Counted from the first letter of the stretch, positions 1 to 8,521 are shown. The stretch: DNA of 64,000 nucleotides from Hyphomicrobiaceae bacterium (GCA_028066055.1 JALCBY010000002.1:139026-203025), one strand, 5' to 3'. Numbers and translations are program-made. The notes: generated from the sequence alone by a model not told the origin.

Positions 1-1
1 G

Positions 2-112
2 GCCTTCGAGACGGTCTGGGCCGCGGCGGGCACGCCTAAGGCGGTGTTCGAGGTCGACCCCGCCCGGCTCAGAGAAACCACGGGGGCGGAAGTCATTGAC
101 GTAACGGAATAA
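2..112 (+). CDS. YbaK/EbsC-type aminoacyl-tRNA deacylase, C-terminal fragment (5' end outside window)
   Basis: This is the last 36 codons of a gene that begins before the window, ending in TAA at 110-112. The visible tail contains TVWAAAGTPKAVFEV, which resembles the end of YbaK/ProX-family proteins. These enzymes hydrolyse mischarged aminoacyl-tRNA, typically Cys-tRNA(Pro) or Ala-tRNA(Pro). Only the tail can be read, so the catalytic part is not verified. It precedes puuE by 57 bases on the same strand. Confidence 0.6.
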   Translation, partial: AFETVWAAAGTPKAVFEVDPARLRETTGAEVIDVTE

Positions 113-169
113 GCATATCACGGCATTCCACACTCTGGAGGCCATCGAAAGCAAAAGAAGGAGCGCGCA

Positions 170-1081
170 ATGACTTCAGATTATCCCCGGGACATGATCG
201 GATATGGCGCGAACCCGCCCGATCCACGATGGCCGGGTAACGCGCGTCTGGCGGTCAATTTCGTGCTCAACTACGAGGAAGGTTCCGAGGAGTCGATCCT
301 GGATGGCGAGCAGCAAACCGAGACCGGGTTAACCGAGAACGCAAGCGTGGTGTTTCCGCCCGGCATGCGGAACCTCGGCGCTGAGTCGATGTTCGAATAT
401 GGCAGCCGTGCGGGTTTCTGGCGGTTGATGCGGCTGTTTTCGGCACATGACATGCCGGTCACGATCTACGGTTGCGCCCTGGCGTTGGAGCGCAATCCGG
501 ACGCGATCGAGGCGATCAAGACAGCCGGGCACGACGTCTGCAGTCACGGCTGGCGCTGGGTCAAACACTATGAGCTCGATCTGGAGACCGAACGCGACCA
601 CATCCGGCGCGCCGTCGCGTCCATTGAGCGGGCCTTCGGCGAGCGTCCGCTCGGCTGGTACTGCCGGTATGCGCCGAGCGAAAACACGCGGCGGTTGCTG
701 ATTGAGGAAGGCGGCTTTCTCTACGATTCCGATTCCTATGCCGATGACCTGCCTTTCTGGACCGACGTGGACGGCAAGGCGCATCTGATCGTGCCATATA
801 CCCTGACCAACAACGATGTGTTGTTCATGCGCGGGTCTCTCGCAACGGCGGATGATTATTTTCAATACATCAAGGACGGGTTCGACATGCTCTACGATGA
901 AGGCGCGACTGCGCCCAAGATGATGTCGGTCGGTCTGCATAACCGCATCATCGGTCATCCCGCGCGGGCCGTAGGATTGGCGCGGTTGCTCGATTACATC
1001 TCCGGGTTCGACGACGTTTGGGTCTGCCGACGCGCCGATATTGCGCGGCACTGGATTGAGCAGCATCCGTTTCAAAAATGA
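170..1081 (+). CDS. puuE: Allantoinase PuuE, polysaccharide-deacetylase (NodB) fold
   Basis: The 303-residue product has the NodB-homology layout of cytoplasmic PuuE allantoinases, which hydrolyse allantoin to allantoate in purine breakdown. It opens with DYPRDMIGYGANPPDP and carries AVNFVLNYEEGSE near residues 28-40. SHGWRW near residue 124 and RYAPSENTRRLL further on are characteristic of this subfamily, and the length is typical. There is no signal peptide, consistent with an intracellular enzyme. AAGGAG lies about ten bases before the ATG. No other ureide gene is visible, so the rest of the pathway may lie upstream. Confidence 0.88.
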   Translation: MTSDYPRDMIGYGANPPDPRWPGNARLAVNFVLNYEEGSEESILDGEQQTETGLTENASVVFPPGMRNLGAESMFEYGSRAGFWRLMRLFSAHDMPVTIYGCALALERNPDAIEAIKTAGHDVCSHGWRWVKHYELDLETERDHIRRAVASIERAFGERPLGWYCRYAPSENTRRLLIEEGGFLYDSDSYADDLPFWTDVDGKAHLIVPYTLTNNDVLFMRGSLATADDYFQYIKDGFDMLYDEGATAPKMMSVGLHNRIIGHPARAVGLARLLDYISGFDDVWVCRRADIARHWIEQHPFQK

Positions 1082-1085
1082 TCAA

Positions 1086-1137
1086 GCCGTCCACACGTAT
1101 GGTGGACGGCCCGCAAGACAGGAGAGGTGCTGTCTTG
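1086..1137. terminator. Two tandem perfect hairpins between convergent genes
   Basis: The first stem pairs 1086-1094 with 1102-1110 (9 bp). The second pairs 1114-1121 with 1130-1137 (8 bp). They start four bases after the puuE stop and face the minus-strand small gene at 1214-1333. Read on the minus strand, the distal hairpin is followed by an AT-rich stretch with five T residues. A bidirectional terminator is the simplest reading. Confidence 0.5.
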
Positions 1138-1213
1138 TGATGGTGTTGAGACGAACCGCCGGCGCGGAGGCCGTCAGCCCGCCTCAACTCCCAATGCATT
1201 CCTTGCGGACTGC

Positions 1214-1333
1214 TTAGTTACCGGTCAGAGACTGGATGTACCAGAAGTTGTCTGCCTTGGTCATGGCATAGGCCGCATTGGTCGTAACAAACGCGGCGGC
1301 AGTCAGAGCAAACGTTGTGATAGCGGTTTTCAT
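1214..1333 (-). CDS. Small secreted peptide, 39 residues, unknown function
   Basis: This short reading frame starts with ATG at 1333 behind AAGGAG eight bases upstream and ends in TAA. It encodes a clear signal peptide: MKTAI, then an Ala/Thr/Val-rich core ending in NAAYA. The predicted mature peptide has only about 16 residues (MTKADNFWYIQSLTGN). The strong ribosome-binding site and textbook secretion signal argue for a real gene despite its length. It could be a periplasmic peptide or the remnant of a longer protein. No family is recognised. Confidence 0.6.
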   Translation of the reverse strand: MKTAITTFALTAAAFVTTNAAYAMTKADNFWYIQSLTGN

Positions 1334-1708
1334 GAGATCTACTCCTTCAGTCCTTCTCATTCACATCGCCGGCTCAAGGCGGTTGGGAGGAGCCCGCCGG
1401 CTTGTCCCAACATTTGGTGCGCGCGCCGGGATTGAGAAGGAAATCTCGCAGGCGTGTGATCTTTGTTGTCCGCCTCTGGCGTTGCAGCGAAAATGCCCCT
1501 CTCGCCACAACAAGCCGGATCGCGATTCCGCGCTTCCGCTACAGGAAATTATATCGTGTTATCAGGGTATTAGAGGTTCCGCAGCACGCAAACCCAACTC
1601 ACGCAACGCCAGTCACGCTGTTTTGCGCGCGGCAGATGAAACCGTTTGGCGTCCTGGTTCGTTCGTGCGCGGTTCGGCCCGGATTAAGGAAAGTCCGTTA
1701 ATCCGATC
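1334..1708. other. Gene-free stretch, presumed promoter region of the small secreted peptide
   Basis: About 375 bases lie between the peptide gene and the 3' end of the DapA-family gene. No convincing gene, repeat or strong terminator was found. The AT-richer part around 1540-1570 could hold minus-strand promoter elements, but no clear -35/-10 pair stands out. Confidence 0.4.
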
Positions 1709-2668
1709 TCAGATCCCTTCAGGCACTGGATGGCCGGCATCCTGCAGTTTTTTGCGGAGCCTGCCGAACAGAGCGTCCAGTTCCCTTGTGTCATCGGCGT
1801 CCATGGCCGGCCCCGGTGCGCGGGCAATCGGACAGGAGAGCGCTCCAAACCGCTTCAACGTCTCTTTCCTGAGCGCCAGACCGAAGCCGAACTGCTGTTC
1901 GTGCCGGATCACCGGCAGGTAGAGATCGAACAAGTCTTCGGCCTCCTCGGTCTTGCCCTCCACGAACAGCTCGTAGACCTGCACCAGCGCGCCGATGAAG
2001 GCGAACCCGGTCATGATGCCGTCACCGCCGCGATGCAGCTCCTGCGGGACGTACAACCCGCCATTGCCCGTCAGGATCGACACGCGGCGCACGCCCTGGG
2101 TCTCCGGTGCATTGCGCAGGGCCGTGAGCTTGCGGTGGCCGGGGCAGTCCTCATGCTTGAACATCTTGATGCGCGGATGATCGGTGATGAGCTTGTTGAC
2201 GACGCTGTTGGAGAAATAGACTGTCGTCGTCGGCGGATAGTCCTGCAGGCAAACGGGAATGTCGTCGTCGAGCTTGGACATCACCTTCTCGAAATAGGCC
2301 AGTATCTGATCGTCCGTCTTCAGGCCGCCGATGCCGGCAATCATCACGCCGGCAGCACCGGCATCCATGGAAGCCTTGGACAGCGCCGCCAGATTATCGA
2401 TACCGGGATTGGACACGCCCACCAGGACCGGAACGCGGCCATTCACGCGAGAGATGTAGCGCTGCATCAGTTGTGTTTGCTCGGAGTCGGTCAGTTTCGG
2501 TGCTTCGCCCATGACGCCCAAAACCGTCATGCCGTGTATGCCCTGGCCGATATAAAACTCCGTCAGACTGTCCACACTGTCCAAATCCACCGCACCGGAC
2601 TCGGTGAACGGCGTCGCGGCGATGACGTAGACGCCCTTTGCCGACTCATCAAGAAGTTTGGTTGCCAT
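1709..2668 (-). CDS. DapA-family aldolase/lyase (dihydrodipicolinate synthase-like)
   Basis: The ATG at 2668 follows a purine-rich stretch and gives a 319-residue TIM-barrel protein. Family features are the N-terminal GVYVIAATPFTESGAVD, the GQGIHGMTVLGVMGEAP loop in place of the usual GTTGE, and KMFKHEDCPGHRKL, where the Schiff-base lysine sits. The altered glycine-rich loop and the C-terminal extension suggest it is not the biosynthetic DapA. A relative acting on another keto-acid or sugar acid is more likely. It stands alone, with an L,D-transpeptidase gene upstream. An in-frame extension to 2815 lacks homology-like features. Confidence 0.75.
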   Translation of the reverse strand: MATKLLDESAKGVYVIAATPFTESGAVDLDSVDSLTEFYIGQGIHGMTVLGVMGEAPKLTDSEQTQLMQRYISRVNGRVPVLVGVSNPGIDNLAALSKASMDAGAAGVMIAGIGGLKTDDQILAYFEKVMSKLDDDIPVCLQDYPPTTTVYFSNSVVNKLITDHPRIKMFKHEDCPGHRKLTALRNAPETQGVRRVSILTGNGGLYVPQELHRGGDGIMTGFAFIGALVQVYELFVEGKTEEAEDLFDLYLPVIRHEQQFGFGLALRKETLKRFGALSCPIARAPGPAMDADDTRELDALFGRLRKKLQDAGHPVPEGI

Positions 2669-2906
2669 GTTCCCGTCTCGCTCCCTGCTTTGAAGTCTTT
2701 TTCTTTCAGACCGATCCGCCGCAACCGGCAGACCCGTGATTTCATTCTGATCTATCACAGGTGCGCACAGATACAGCACCTTCGGATTGGAAGGAAAATC
2801 CACGGTAAGCTGCATATCGAACCAGCGATGGATATTGGCTTCTGATCCGAAGCCAGCTCAGGAAATTGCAATACTATGCGTCCACGGACCTTCTTTTGCC
2901 CCCTTG

Positions 2907-3827
2907 TCACCAGCGCCAGGGAGCAAGGATGCCCAGCGGGCCCAGACCACCGCCACCGCCTTGCCGGGGAGCCCGCTGCTGTTGCTGGCGTTGGGCCACG
3001 GGAATCTCCGCGCCGCAAAACTGCTGGGAGCCATACCCGCCCGCAAGCGGCCAGTTTTCGACGACCTTCACTTTCGTGCCGATGCGTGTCTGAGTCGAAA
3101 GATGCATGACGTGTTCATTCATCATCCGGAAACAGCCTGACGAGGCGGCGTGGCCAATGGTTCTAATGTTGTTGGTGCCATGGATCCGATAGAGGCTTGA
3201 GCCCAGATAGAGGGCTCGGGCGCCGAGCGGATTATCAACTCCGCCCGTCATTTTGCGGGGAAGCCCGGGCTGGCGCTTCAGCATCTCGGGCGGCGGAATC
3301 CAGTCCGGCCAGTCGACCACGCGGCTGATCTTTTCCGTGCCGGTCCAGGTGAAGCCCAGCCGACCGATTGAAATCGGATACTCATAAGCCGTGGTCGGCG
3401 ACAAAGTGTAATAGAGCTTGCACCGCCGGTTGACGATGATCACGGTGCCGGCCGCTTCCTTGTTGGGAAAGTTGACAACTCCGGGAGCCTTCGGCAGGAC
3501 CTGCGGGCGTGCCCCGCCGGACATGAGAGCCGGGTATTGGCGCGGACGATAAGTCCTCCTGGCGGGGAGCTGTTGTGGGGCCTCCGATCCAGACACAGGG
3601 TAGCCGCCGTCATCTCCGAAATTGTACGGCTCTGCGAACGTGTCGCTGGTCGGGACAAATGCAAGAACACTGAACAGCAGGAGCTGGACCAGGATCTTCG
3701 GCAGATCGAGAGACCGGTTTCGTCCCGCCGGTCTCGCAAAGTGTCGACCATAACGGTCGCTCACGGAAAACAGGTTGATGTTAGAAACCCGTGACCAAAA
3801 CCGCATCTGCGTCTTTATCGCAACCAA
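2907..3827 (-). CDS. L,D-transpeptidase (YkuD/ErfK family), exported
   Basis: The 306-residue protein has a hydrophobic N-terminal segment at about residues 43-60, preceded by basic residues (signal anchor or late signal peptide), and then the YkuD catalytic domain. The active-site pattern is complete: H216 in RIHGTNN, then S230, C232 and R234 in ASSGCFRM. Such enzymes make 3-3 cross-links in peptidoglycan or attach proteins to it. The tail after residue 280 is rich in Gln and Gly. Alphaproteobacteria usually carry many paralogues, so the substrate cannot be told. The true start may be one of several upstream methionines. Confidence 0.88.
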   Translation of the reverse strand: MVAIKTQMRFWSRVSNINLFSVSDRYGRHFARPAGRNRSLDLPKILVQLLLFSVLAFVPTSDTFAEPYNFGDDGGYPVSGSEAPQQLPARRTYRPRQYPALMSGGARPQVLPKAPGVVNFPNKEAAGTVIIVNRRCKLYYTLSPTTAYEYPISIGRLGFTWTGTEKISRVVDWPDWIPPPEMLKRQPGLPRKMTGGVDNPLGARALYLGSSLYRIHGTNNIRTIGHAASSGCFRMMNEHVMHLSTQTRIGTKVKVVENWPLAGGYGSQQFCGAEIPVAQRQQQQRAPRQGGGGGLGPLGILAPWRW

Positions 3828-4164
3828 ACCGCAAAGCCCTCCCTACAATCCGTGAATTCCCTTGCCCGCCGCCCATTCTCCCAGCGATAGGCAACACCAA
3901 TTCAAAGCCATTGACGCGTATACTGTTCCATATAGTGCCGCCAAAACATTTTCCTGTCACTTTTTCAAAAAAACGAAGTGGCATTAATGCACTAACGTAA
4001 CCGGTCCAATGTAGCTGATGCCCCCTGGCACCTTGCGGACAGTGTTTGCGAGCCAGAGGCAGGCCTTCTTCTAACCCTAGGGAAACAAACAAGAAGATTG
4101 ACAGCGTATGGATCAGGGTGGCGTTTTCGGTCTAGAATGCTCTTATCATTTGGGGTGCGCAAAC

Positions 4165-5436
4165 ATGATTGGAGCAATGATTTATCTACCGAAAACCCGG
4201 GTTCACACAGCATATGCCGCTTGTGTCTCGGGCGCACTGATCGTTGGTTTTGCGCAAGGAGCGCTTGCGCAGTCAGGCAGGTATGAAACGCCGCCGAGTT
4301 TTTCCGCGGCCCGCGTTTTGACGCCCGAGCTTCAACAGGGCCCCCATCACCGCATTGTTGATCCCGTGCGGAATGACGGCTTTCTCAACACCTACCGGAT
4401 GACGACGAGCTTCGGCGAGTATGACGTTGTCGGGACAGACCTTCTGAAAGTGCGCGTGCGGGAGACGGAAGCCGCATCGAAACTGGCCGAGAAGAGTTCT
4501 GGCGGGCAGATACTCAAGTCGGCGGGGAAAACAGCCACGAAGCCTCTGGAAACGGGAAAGGGACTGGTCACCAAACCGGGTGAAACCATCAAGGGCGCCG
4601 TACGCGGTGTCGGCCGGTTCTTTGGCAGGGTCGGTGCGGGAATGGATGCGAAGGACCCGCAGCGCGAGAGCCTCGTGGGCTCACTAACAGGGGCGGGCGA
4701 GACGAAACGGCACCTCGCCTATCAGCTCGGCGTTGATCCCTATACCCGCTTCCCGCCATTGAAGAACGAACTGTCGCGGCTCTCGTCAGCCGGAGCGCTC
4801 GGCGGCACGGCCGCCGGCGTCGGACTGGCCTTCGTCCCCGGTGGGGCCGGTGTTGCGATCAGCGTCGGCAGTCAGACGGATAACCTGCGTTCGCTTCTGA
4901 GAGACAAGACAGCGGCCGAACTGGAGCAGTTGGGCCGAACGGAGCTGGCCGCGATGGGCGTACCGCAGGCGACCACCGACGCCTTCTACCGCAACCAGTT
5001 CATGACCCCGACCGACAAGGCCATTATCGTCGGGGCGCTCAAGTCCCTGGGCAGCGCGCAAAACCGGTTCTTCTTCGTCGCGCGGGCCGCACGGGCTGAA
5101 TCCGAACGCGCCGCCTTTTCGCTCACGCGGCGCATCATTCTGACAAGCGCTTATCAGAAGAAGGTTTCGCCCGTTCAGGAATTTGTCTCCATGGGCGACG
5201 TACCGATGGTGCGAACGGCGAAGGGGCTCGTGGGAATTTTCCCTGTCGACTATCTGAGCTGGACGAAACAATTTGCCGACATGGCACACAGCGCAAATGA
5301 CAAAAGGCGCGCTGTCGCCAGGGGGACGCCCATCGAATTCTGGATCACGGGCAAGGCGTCTCCCCGAACGGCAAGAGAGCTGAAGAGCATGGGGTGGCGC
5401 CTCATCGAGAACGCGGATCAACGTCTGGGCAGTTGA
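4165..5436 (+). CDS. Conserved-looking exported protein, unknown function
   Basis: From the chosen ATG the product has 423 residues with a signal peptide ending near GALAQ. Two central stretches are rich in Gly, Lys and Ala (TKPLETGKGLVTKPGE, then AVRGVGRFFGRVGAG). A glycine/alanine-rich, possibly membrane-inserting segment follows (GALGGTAAGVGLAFVPGGAG), and the C-terminal half looks helical. ATG at 4108 would add 19 residues before the signal peptide. It lies between two L,D-transpeptidase genes, so a cell-envelope role is plausible, but this is inference. No domain is recognised. Confidence 0.7.
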   Translation: MIGAMIYLPKTRVHTAYAACVSGALIVGFAQGALAQSGRYETPPSFSAARVLTPELQQGPHHRIVDPVRNDGFLNTYRMTTSFGEYDVVGTDLLKVRVRETEAASKLAEKSSGGQILKSAGKTATKPLETGKGLVTKPGETIKGAVRGVGRFFGRVGAGMDAKDPQRESLVGSLTGAGETKRHLAYQLGVDPYTRFPPLKNELSRLSSAGALGGTAAGVGLAFVPGGAGVAISVGSQTDNLRSLLRDKTAAELEQLGRTELAAMGVPQATTDAFYRNQFMTPTDKAIIVGALKSLGSAQNRFFFVARAARAESERAAFSLTRRIILTSAYQKKVSPVQEFVSMGDVPMVRTAKGLVGIFPVDYLSWTKQFADMAHSANDKRRAVARGTPIEFWITGKASPRTARELKSMGWRLIENADQRLGS

Positions 5437-5506
5437 ACAGCGCGGTCGCCCGCACGGCGTATCCGCTTGTGGCACTTCGCGCACTTTTGTGGGGCGCCAG
5501 GTGAGT

Positions 5507-5530
5507 GTCCACTTCTGAGCAGGAGTGGAC
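5507..5530. terminator. Ten-base-pair hairpin between convergent genes
   Basis: Bases 5507-5516 pair with 5521-5530, with one G-U wobble and a four-base GAGC loop. It sits between the ends of two convergent genes. There is no T-tract on the plus strand, so termination is inferred from position only. Confidence 0.35.
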
Positions 5531-5575
5531 TGGCACCGTATTGAGGATTGCGCATGAACAACGGCACGGAAACCC

Positions 5576-6340
5576 TCACTGGTACCAACCCGACTTTTCC
5601 TGACTAATATGGTCAGAAATCTCTTGAGGCATTCCTTCTTTGAACTCTGCGTTTTTCAAATCGATAACGACATAAGGGGGTGGTTCAAAGTTGCGGCAGT
5701 CAACATGCCCGAAAAACTTTGCGCCTTTCATATAGAGGCCAGATGTTATTTTCGCGCTTTCGAAATTTACATTTTTTCCGAAACGAGTGTCTCCTGCGAA
5801 TAGGCCACAAAGGCGGGTCCCATTGAAGTTTACGTCGTCCTCAAAGTTTGTGTCATTCAGGTTTAATCTTTCAATGCTCGCACCAGAAAAGTCAGCACGA
5901 CTAAAAAATTTCGCACCATTGAAGTGAGCATCAAATGGCCCGGCGACCATGCTGAAGTTTGCTGCTCCTTGGAATTCTGCGCCAGCGCAGCTAAGTATCG
6001 TAAAGAATCCACCTTCATCGATTTCCGATCCTGGGATGAAGTCGCACGCCGCAAGGTTCACGTCCCCCAAAAACTGACATCCACGAAAATTAGCGACAAT
6101 GAACCGATAACCACGAAAGTCTACATCCTCTTCAAAAACGTGACCTGAGAAGTCGGCAATAGCATCCTCGTTCCAAGCAATTCGCTCCGGTCCTGGTTCG
6201 TATGTATCTTTCGTAATGAATTTTCCCTGCCAGAGATCCCTCTCGATAAGATCCCTACGCTGCATCAATATCGAGTGAATTCGTTTGTTCCAGTCCCTCT
6301 TTCCCTTATTGAATAGTGAAATCGTTTCGGTTGGTGTCAT
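5576..6340 (-). CDS. Pentapeptide-repeat protein
   Basis: The 254-residue product has a charged N-terminal segment of about 70 residues. It then carries loosely conserved pentapeptide repeats of the A(D/N)F type, such as VDFRG, VANFRG, AEFQGAANF, ADFSGASI, VNFNGTRL and VNFESAKI. Such proteins fold as right-handed square beta-helices; functions range from DNA mimicry to membrane scaffolds. No membrane segment or signal peptide is visible. The gene is clearly AT-richer than its neighbours, suggesting recent acquisition. It lies between convergent transcription units. Confidence 0.85.
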   Translation of the reverse strand: MTPTETISLFNKGKRDWNKRIHSILMQRRDLIERDLWQGKFITKDTYEPGPERIAWNEDAIADFSGHVFEEDVDFRGYRFIVANFRGCQFLGDVNLAACDFIPGSEIDEGGFFTILSCAGAEFQGAANFSMVAGPFDAHFNGAKFFSRADFSGASIERLNLNDTNFEDDVNFNGTRLCGLFAGDTRFGKNVNFESAKITSGLYMKGAKFFGHVDCRNFEPPPYVVIDLKNAEFKEGMPQEISDHISQEKSGWYQ

Positions 6341-6533
6341 GTGGATATCCTGAACCCAAAGAAAGATGTGGTGGTGAAATATTGGCCGCTATAAGCCGGG
6401 TTCATTGGCAGTTAATGCGCCAATTCGATTTCGTAAAGCAACATTTAGTACCCGACTATATTTGAACTCGCACACCCTGAAGAATGCCCGCTCATCGCAT
6501 CGCATTCCACAGCCTGGAAGCAATTTATCACCG

Positions 6534-7514
6534 TCACTTGCAGATCGGTAATTTGCGGGGCGGCCCTTTCGGAAGTGCGTCCCGCCATTCATTGATGATC
6601 GGCTGAAGGGTTTCCTTGGGCCAGAATTTGGGAGCGCCGATGGCCTTCAGGCAGGCGGCGTTCCAATACAGCCCGGCGCTCGACAGGGATTTCTTCTCCT
6701 TCACCGCTTTCGCAACGGCGTCGATGTCGCCACCTTCGGGGTAGATGTAGAGCGTTGTTGGATTGTCCTCCACCATCGCGATAATTCGCTTGGATTCCGA
6801 GGGCGACCAGGTCGTGCACCCGTTGCTGCGGCCGCTGGTGTAATTCACCAGCTTTCCATAAGGAACGTATCCATCCTCGTCCGCATATTCACTCTTCGGG
6901 TTCTTGTAGCGGCACCGCTTTCTCAATCCGACCGCCTGATGGCCGCCGATGGCCCGCTCCCAGGCGTTCGCGGTGTCGCCCTCTCCGACAAACGGCAGGA
7001 ACGCGCGAACGAACGGTGTCTTCTTGCCTGACAGGCGATAATACCCTTTAAACGACTCCCTCGTTTCGGCCGTCATATAGACGCCGCCCGCGGTGAGGTT
7101 CGAGCCCTCCGCGTTGCTGAAATTCTTCGCGCATGTCCGGCCGTTCGAGAAATTCGCGCGCCGCAACTTGCGCCCATTGCCATAACCTGAAGAAATCGCG
7201 CGAAACGACTTGTCTGCTTCGCAGATGATGTAAAAACGGCGTCCCAATCGGCCACCGCGCAATGAGCTGGGGCGCGTTGCGTCCATGGCAAAGTAACAGG
7301 GGTTCTCGACCGCGCCTTCATCGACCTTTCTCTGGTAAAGCGCGCGCGCCCTCTCCAAAACCACTGGTGCGATCCGGCCATCGCCCGTGCCGACATGCGC
7401 CTGCAGCCACTTCGGAATATCCGGAGTTTGCTCCGTCGCCAGCAACAGATGAGGACTGGACAAGGACATAAGGGCCGTAACGGCCATCGTCAGAAGAAGC
7501 GATCTCAACGGCAA
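6534..7514 (-). CDS. Secreted L,D-transpeptidase-like protein (YkuD_2-type)
   Basis: The 326-residue protein begins with a clean signal peptide ending near LLLA. The central region reads GGVYMTAETRESFKGYY and later GGHQAVGL (H192) and GRSNGCTTWS (S230, C233). This matches the His...Ser-x-Gly-Cys layout of the murein L,D-transpeptidase catalytic-domain family, but the usual proline-alanine after the cysteine is replaced by Thr-Thr-Trp. Several extra cysteines may form disulfides. It is the second such enzyme within 4 kb. The family call rests on motif and overall layout, so it is moderate. Confidence 0.65.
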   Translation of the reverse strand: MPLRSLLLTMAVTALMSLSSPHLLLATEQTPDIPKWLQAHVGTGDGRIAPVVLERARALYQRKVDEGAVENPCYFAMDATRPSSLRGGRLGRRFYIICEADKSFRAISSGYGNGRKLRRANFSNGRTCAKNFSNAEGSNLTAGGVYMTAETRESFKGYYRLSGKKTPFVRAFLPFVGEGDTANAWERAIGGHQAVGLRKRCRYKNPKSEYADEDGYVPYGKLVNYTSGRSNGCTTWSPSESKRIIAMVEDNPTTLYIYPEGGDIDAVAKAVKEKKSLSSAGLYWNAACLKAIGAPKFWPKETLQPIINEWRDALPKGPPRKLPICK

Positions 7515-7740
7515 CGGATGATTCTCCTGTTAAGGAATTTTGATCACGGGCGGAGCATAAGTGACTCAGGCAAAAAGGGCCATGCCGCGAGAGCGAGTTC
7601 AAGCCCCAAAATGTAAGCATTCAAATGCGCGCCCCATCGGGAACCCGGTGTCATCAAGTGCCGAGCAACGTTCTCTGACGGCCGCCTCATCTCAAAACTT
7701 GGTCCCAATAGTATCCGGAAAATGGCACTTTTCACGGCAC

Positions 7741-7759
7741 CAAAATAGCACCTATTTTG
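7741..7759. promoter_or_regulatory. Seven-base inverted repeat before the acetyltransferase start
   Basis: CAAAATA at 7741-7747 and TATTTTG at 7753-7759 form a perfect inverted repeat with a five-base centre, 36 bases before the acetyltransferase GTG. Position and symmetry suit an operator. No regulator gene is adjacent. Confidence 0.3.
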
Positions 7760-7795
7760 ACGCCCTGTTTTGTCTCTAGTCGTCACGGAGCGAAT

Positions 7796-8521
7796 GTGCC
7801 TACGAACTCTCTCGGCCAGCCGATTGGTGAACCCGTCCCTGACTGGCGGCCCGTTTCGCCGCCGCCTCGCACGCCGATGGAAGGCACGTTCTGCCGTGTC
7901 GAACCGCTCGATATCGATGCGCATGGAAGCGACCTGTTCAAGGCGTTCCGCATGGACACGGACGACAGGAACTGGACCTATCTAGGCTATGGGCCTTTCG
8001 AGACCGAGGCTGGTCTCCGTGACTGGATGGCCACATCCTGCCTTGGAGACGATCCGTTCTTTCACGCGATTGTGGACAATGAGACGAACAAGGCCGTCGG
8101 GGTTGCGAGCTATCTCCGTATCGAGCCTGCAGTCGGCGTCATCGAAACCGGGCATATTCACTATTCCCCGCTGTTGCAGCGCCGGCCCGCCGCAACCGAA
8201 ACCATGTTCTTGATGATGCGCCGCGTCTTTTCCGAACTTGGCTACCGGCGCTATGAATGGAAATGTGATGCCCTGAACGCGCCGTCACGGCATGCAGCCG
8301 AACGGCTCGGTTTTCGCTTCGAAGGGATCTTCCGCCAGGCAACGGTTTACAAGGGCCGCAATCGGGATAGCGCATGGTATTCCATTCTCGATTCCGAATG
8401 GCCCATGCTCGAACATGCCTTTTGCCAATGGCTCGATCCTGCAAATTTCGATGAGCGCGGGCAGCAGAATGCCGGTCTCGCGTCATTCATGGAATATATG
8501 GAACGGGCTGAACCGGCGTAG
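7796..8521 (+). CDS. GNAT-family N-acetyltransferase (RimJ/RimL-like)
   Basis: The start is GTG at 7796, because GGAG lies five bases upstream. An in-frame TTG at 7757 is less likely. The 241-residue product has the layout of RimJ/RimL-type acetyltransferases: an N-terminal FCRVEPLDIDAHG, an acetyl-CoA region around residues 105-150 (GVASYLRIEPAVGVIETGHI), and CDALNAPSRHAAERLGFRFEG near residue 165. Close relatives with the C-terminal WPMLEHAFCQWL are annotated only as GNAT proteins. The substrate is unknown. Confidence 0.85.
   Translation: MPTNSLGQPIGEPVPDWRPVSPPPRTPMEGTFCRVEPLDIDAHGSDLFKAFRMDTDDRNWTYLGYGPFETEAGLRDWMATSCLGDDPFFHAIVDNETNKAVGVASYLRIEPAVGVIETGHIHYSPLLQRRPAATETMFLMMRRVFSELGYRRYEWKCDALNAPSRHAAERLGFRFEGIFRQATVYKGRNRDSAWYSILDSEWPMLEHAFCQWLDPANFDERGQQNAGLASFMEYMERAEPA

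Noticed and set aside
1661-1675. GTTC-N7-GTTC, resembling the alphaproteobacterial LexA box
   Set aside because: It lies downstream of a gene end, not upstream of any start; a short motif like this occurs by chance.
1730-2845. Long open frame opposite the DapA-family gene
   Set aside because: It is antisense to a clear TIM-barrel gene; no domain is recognised.
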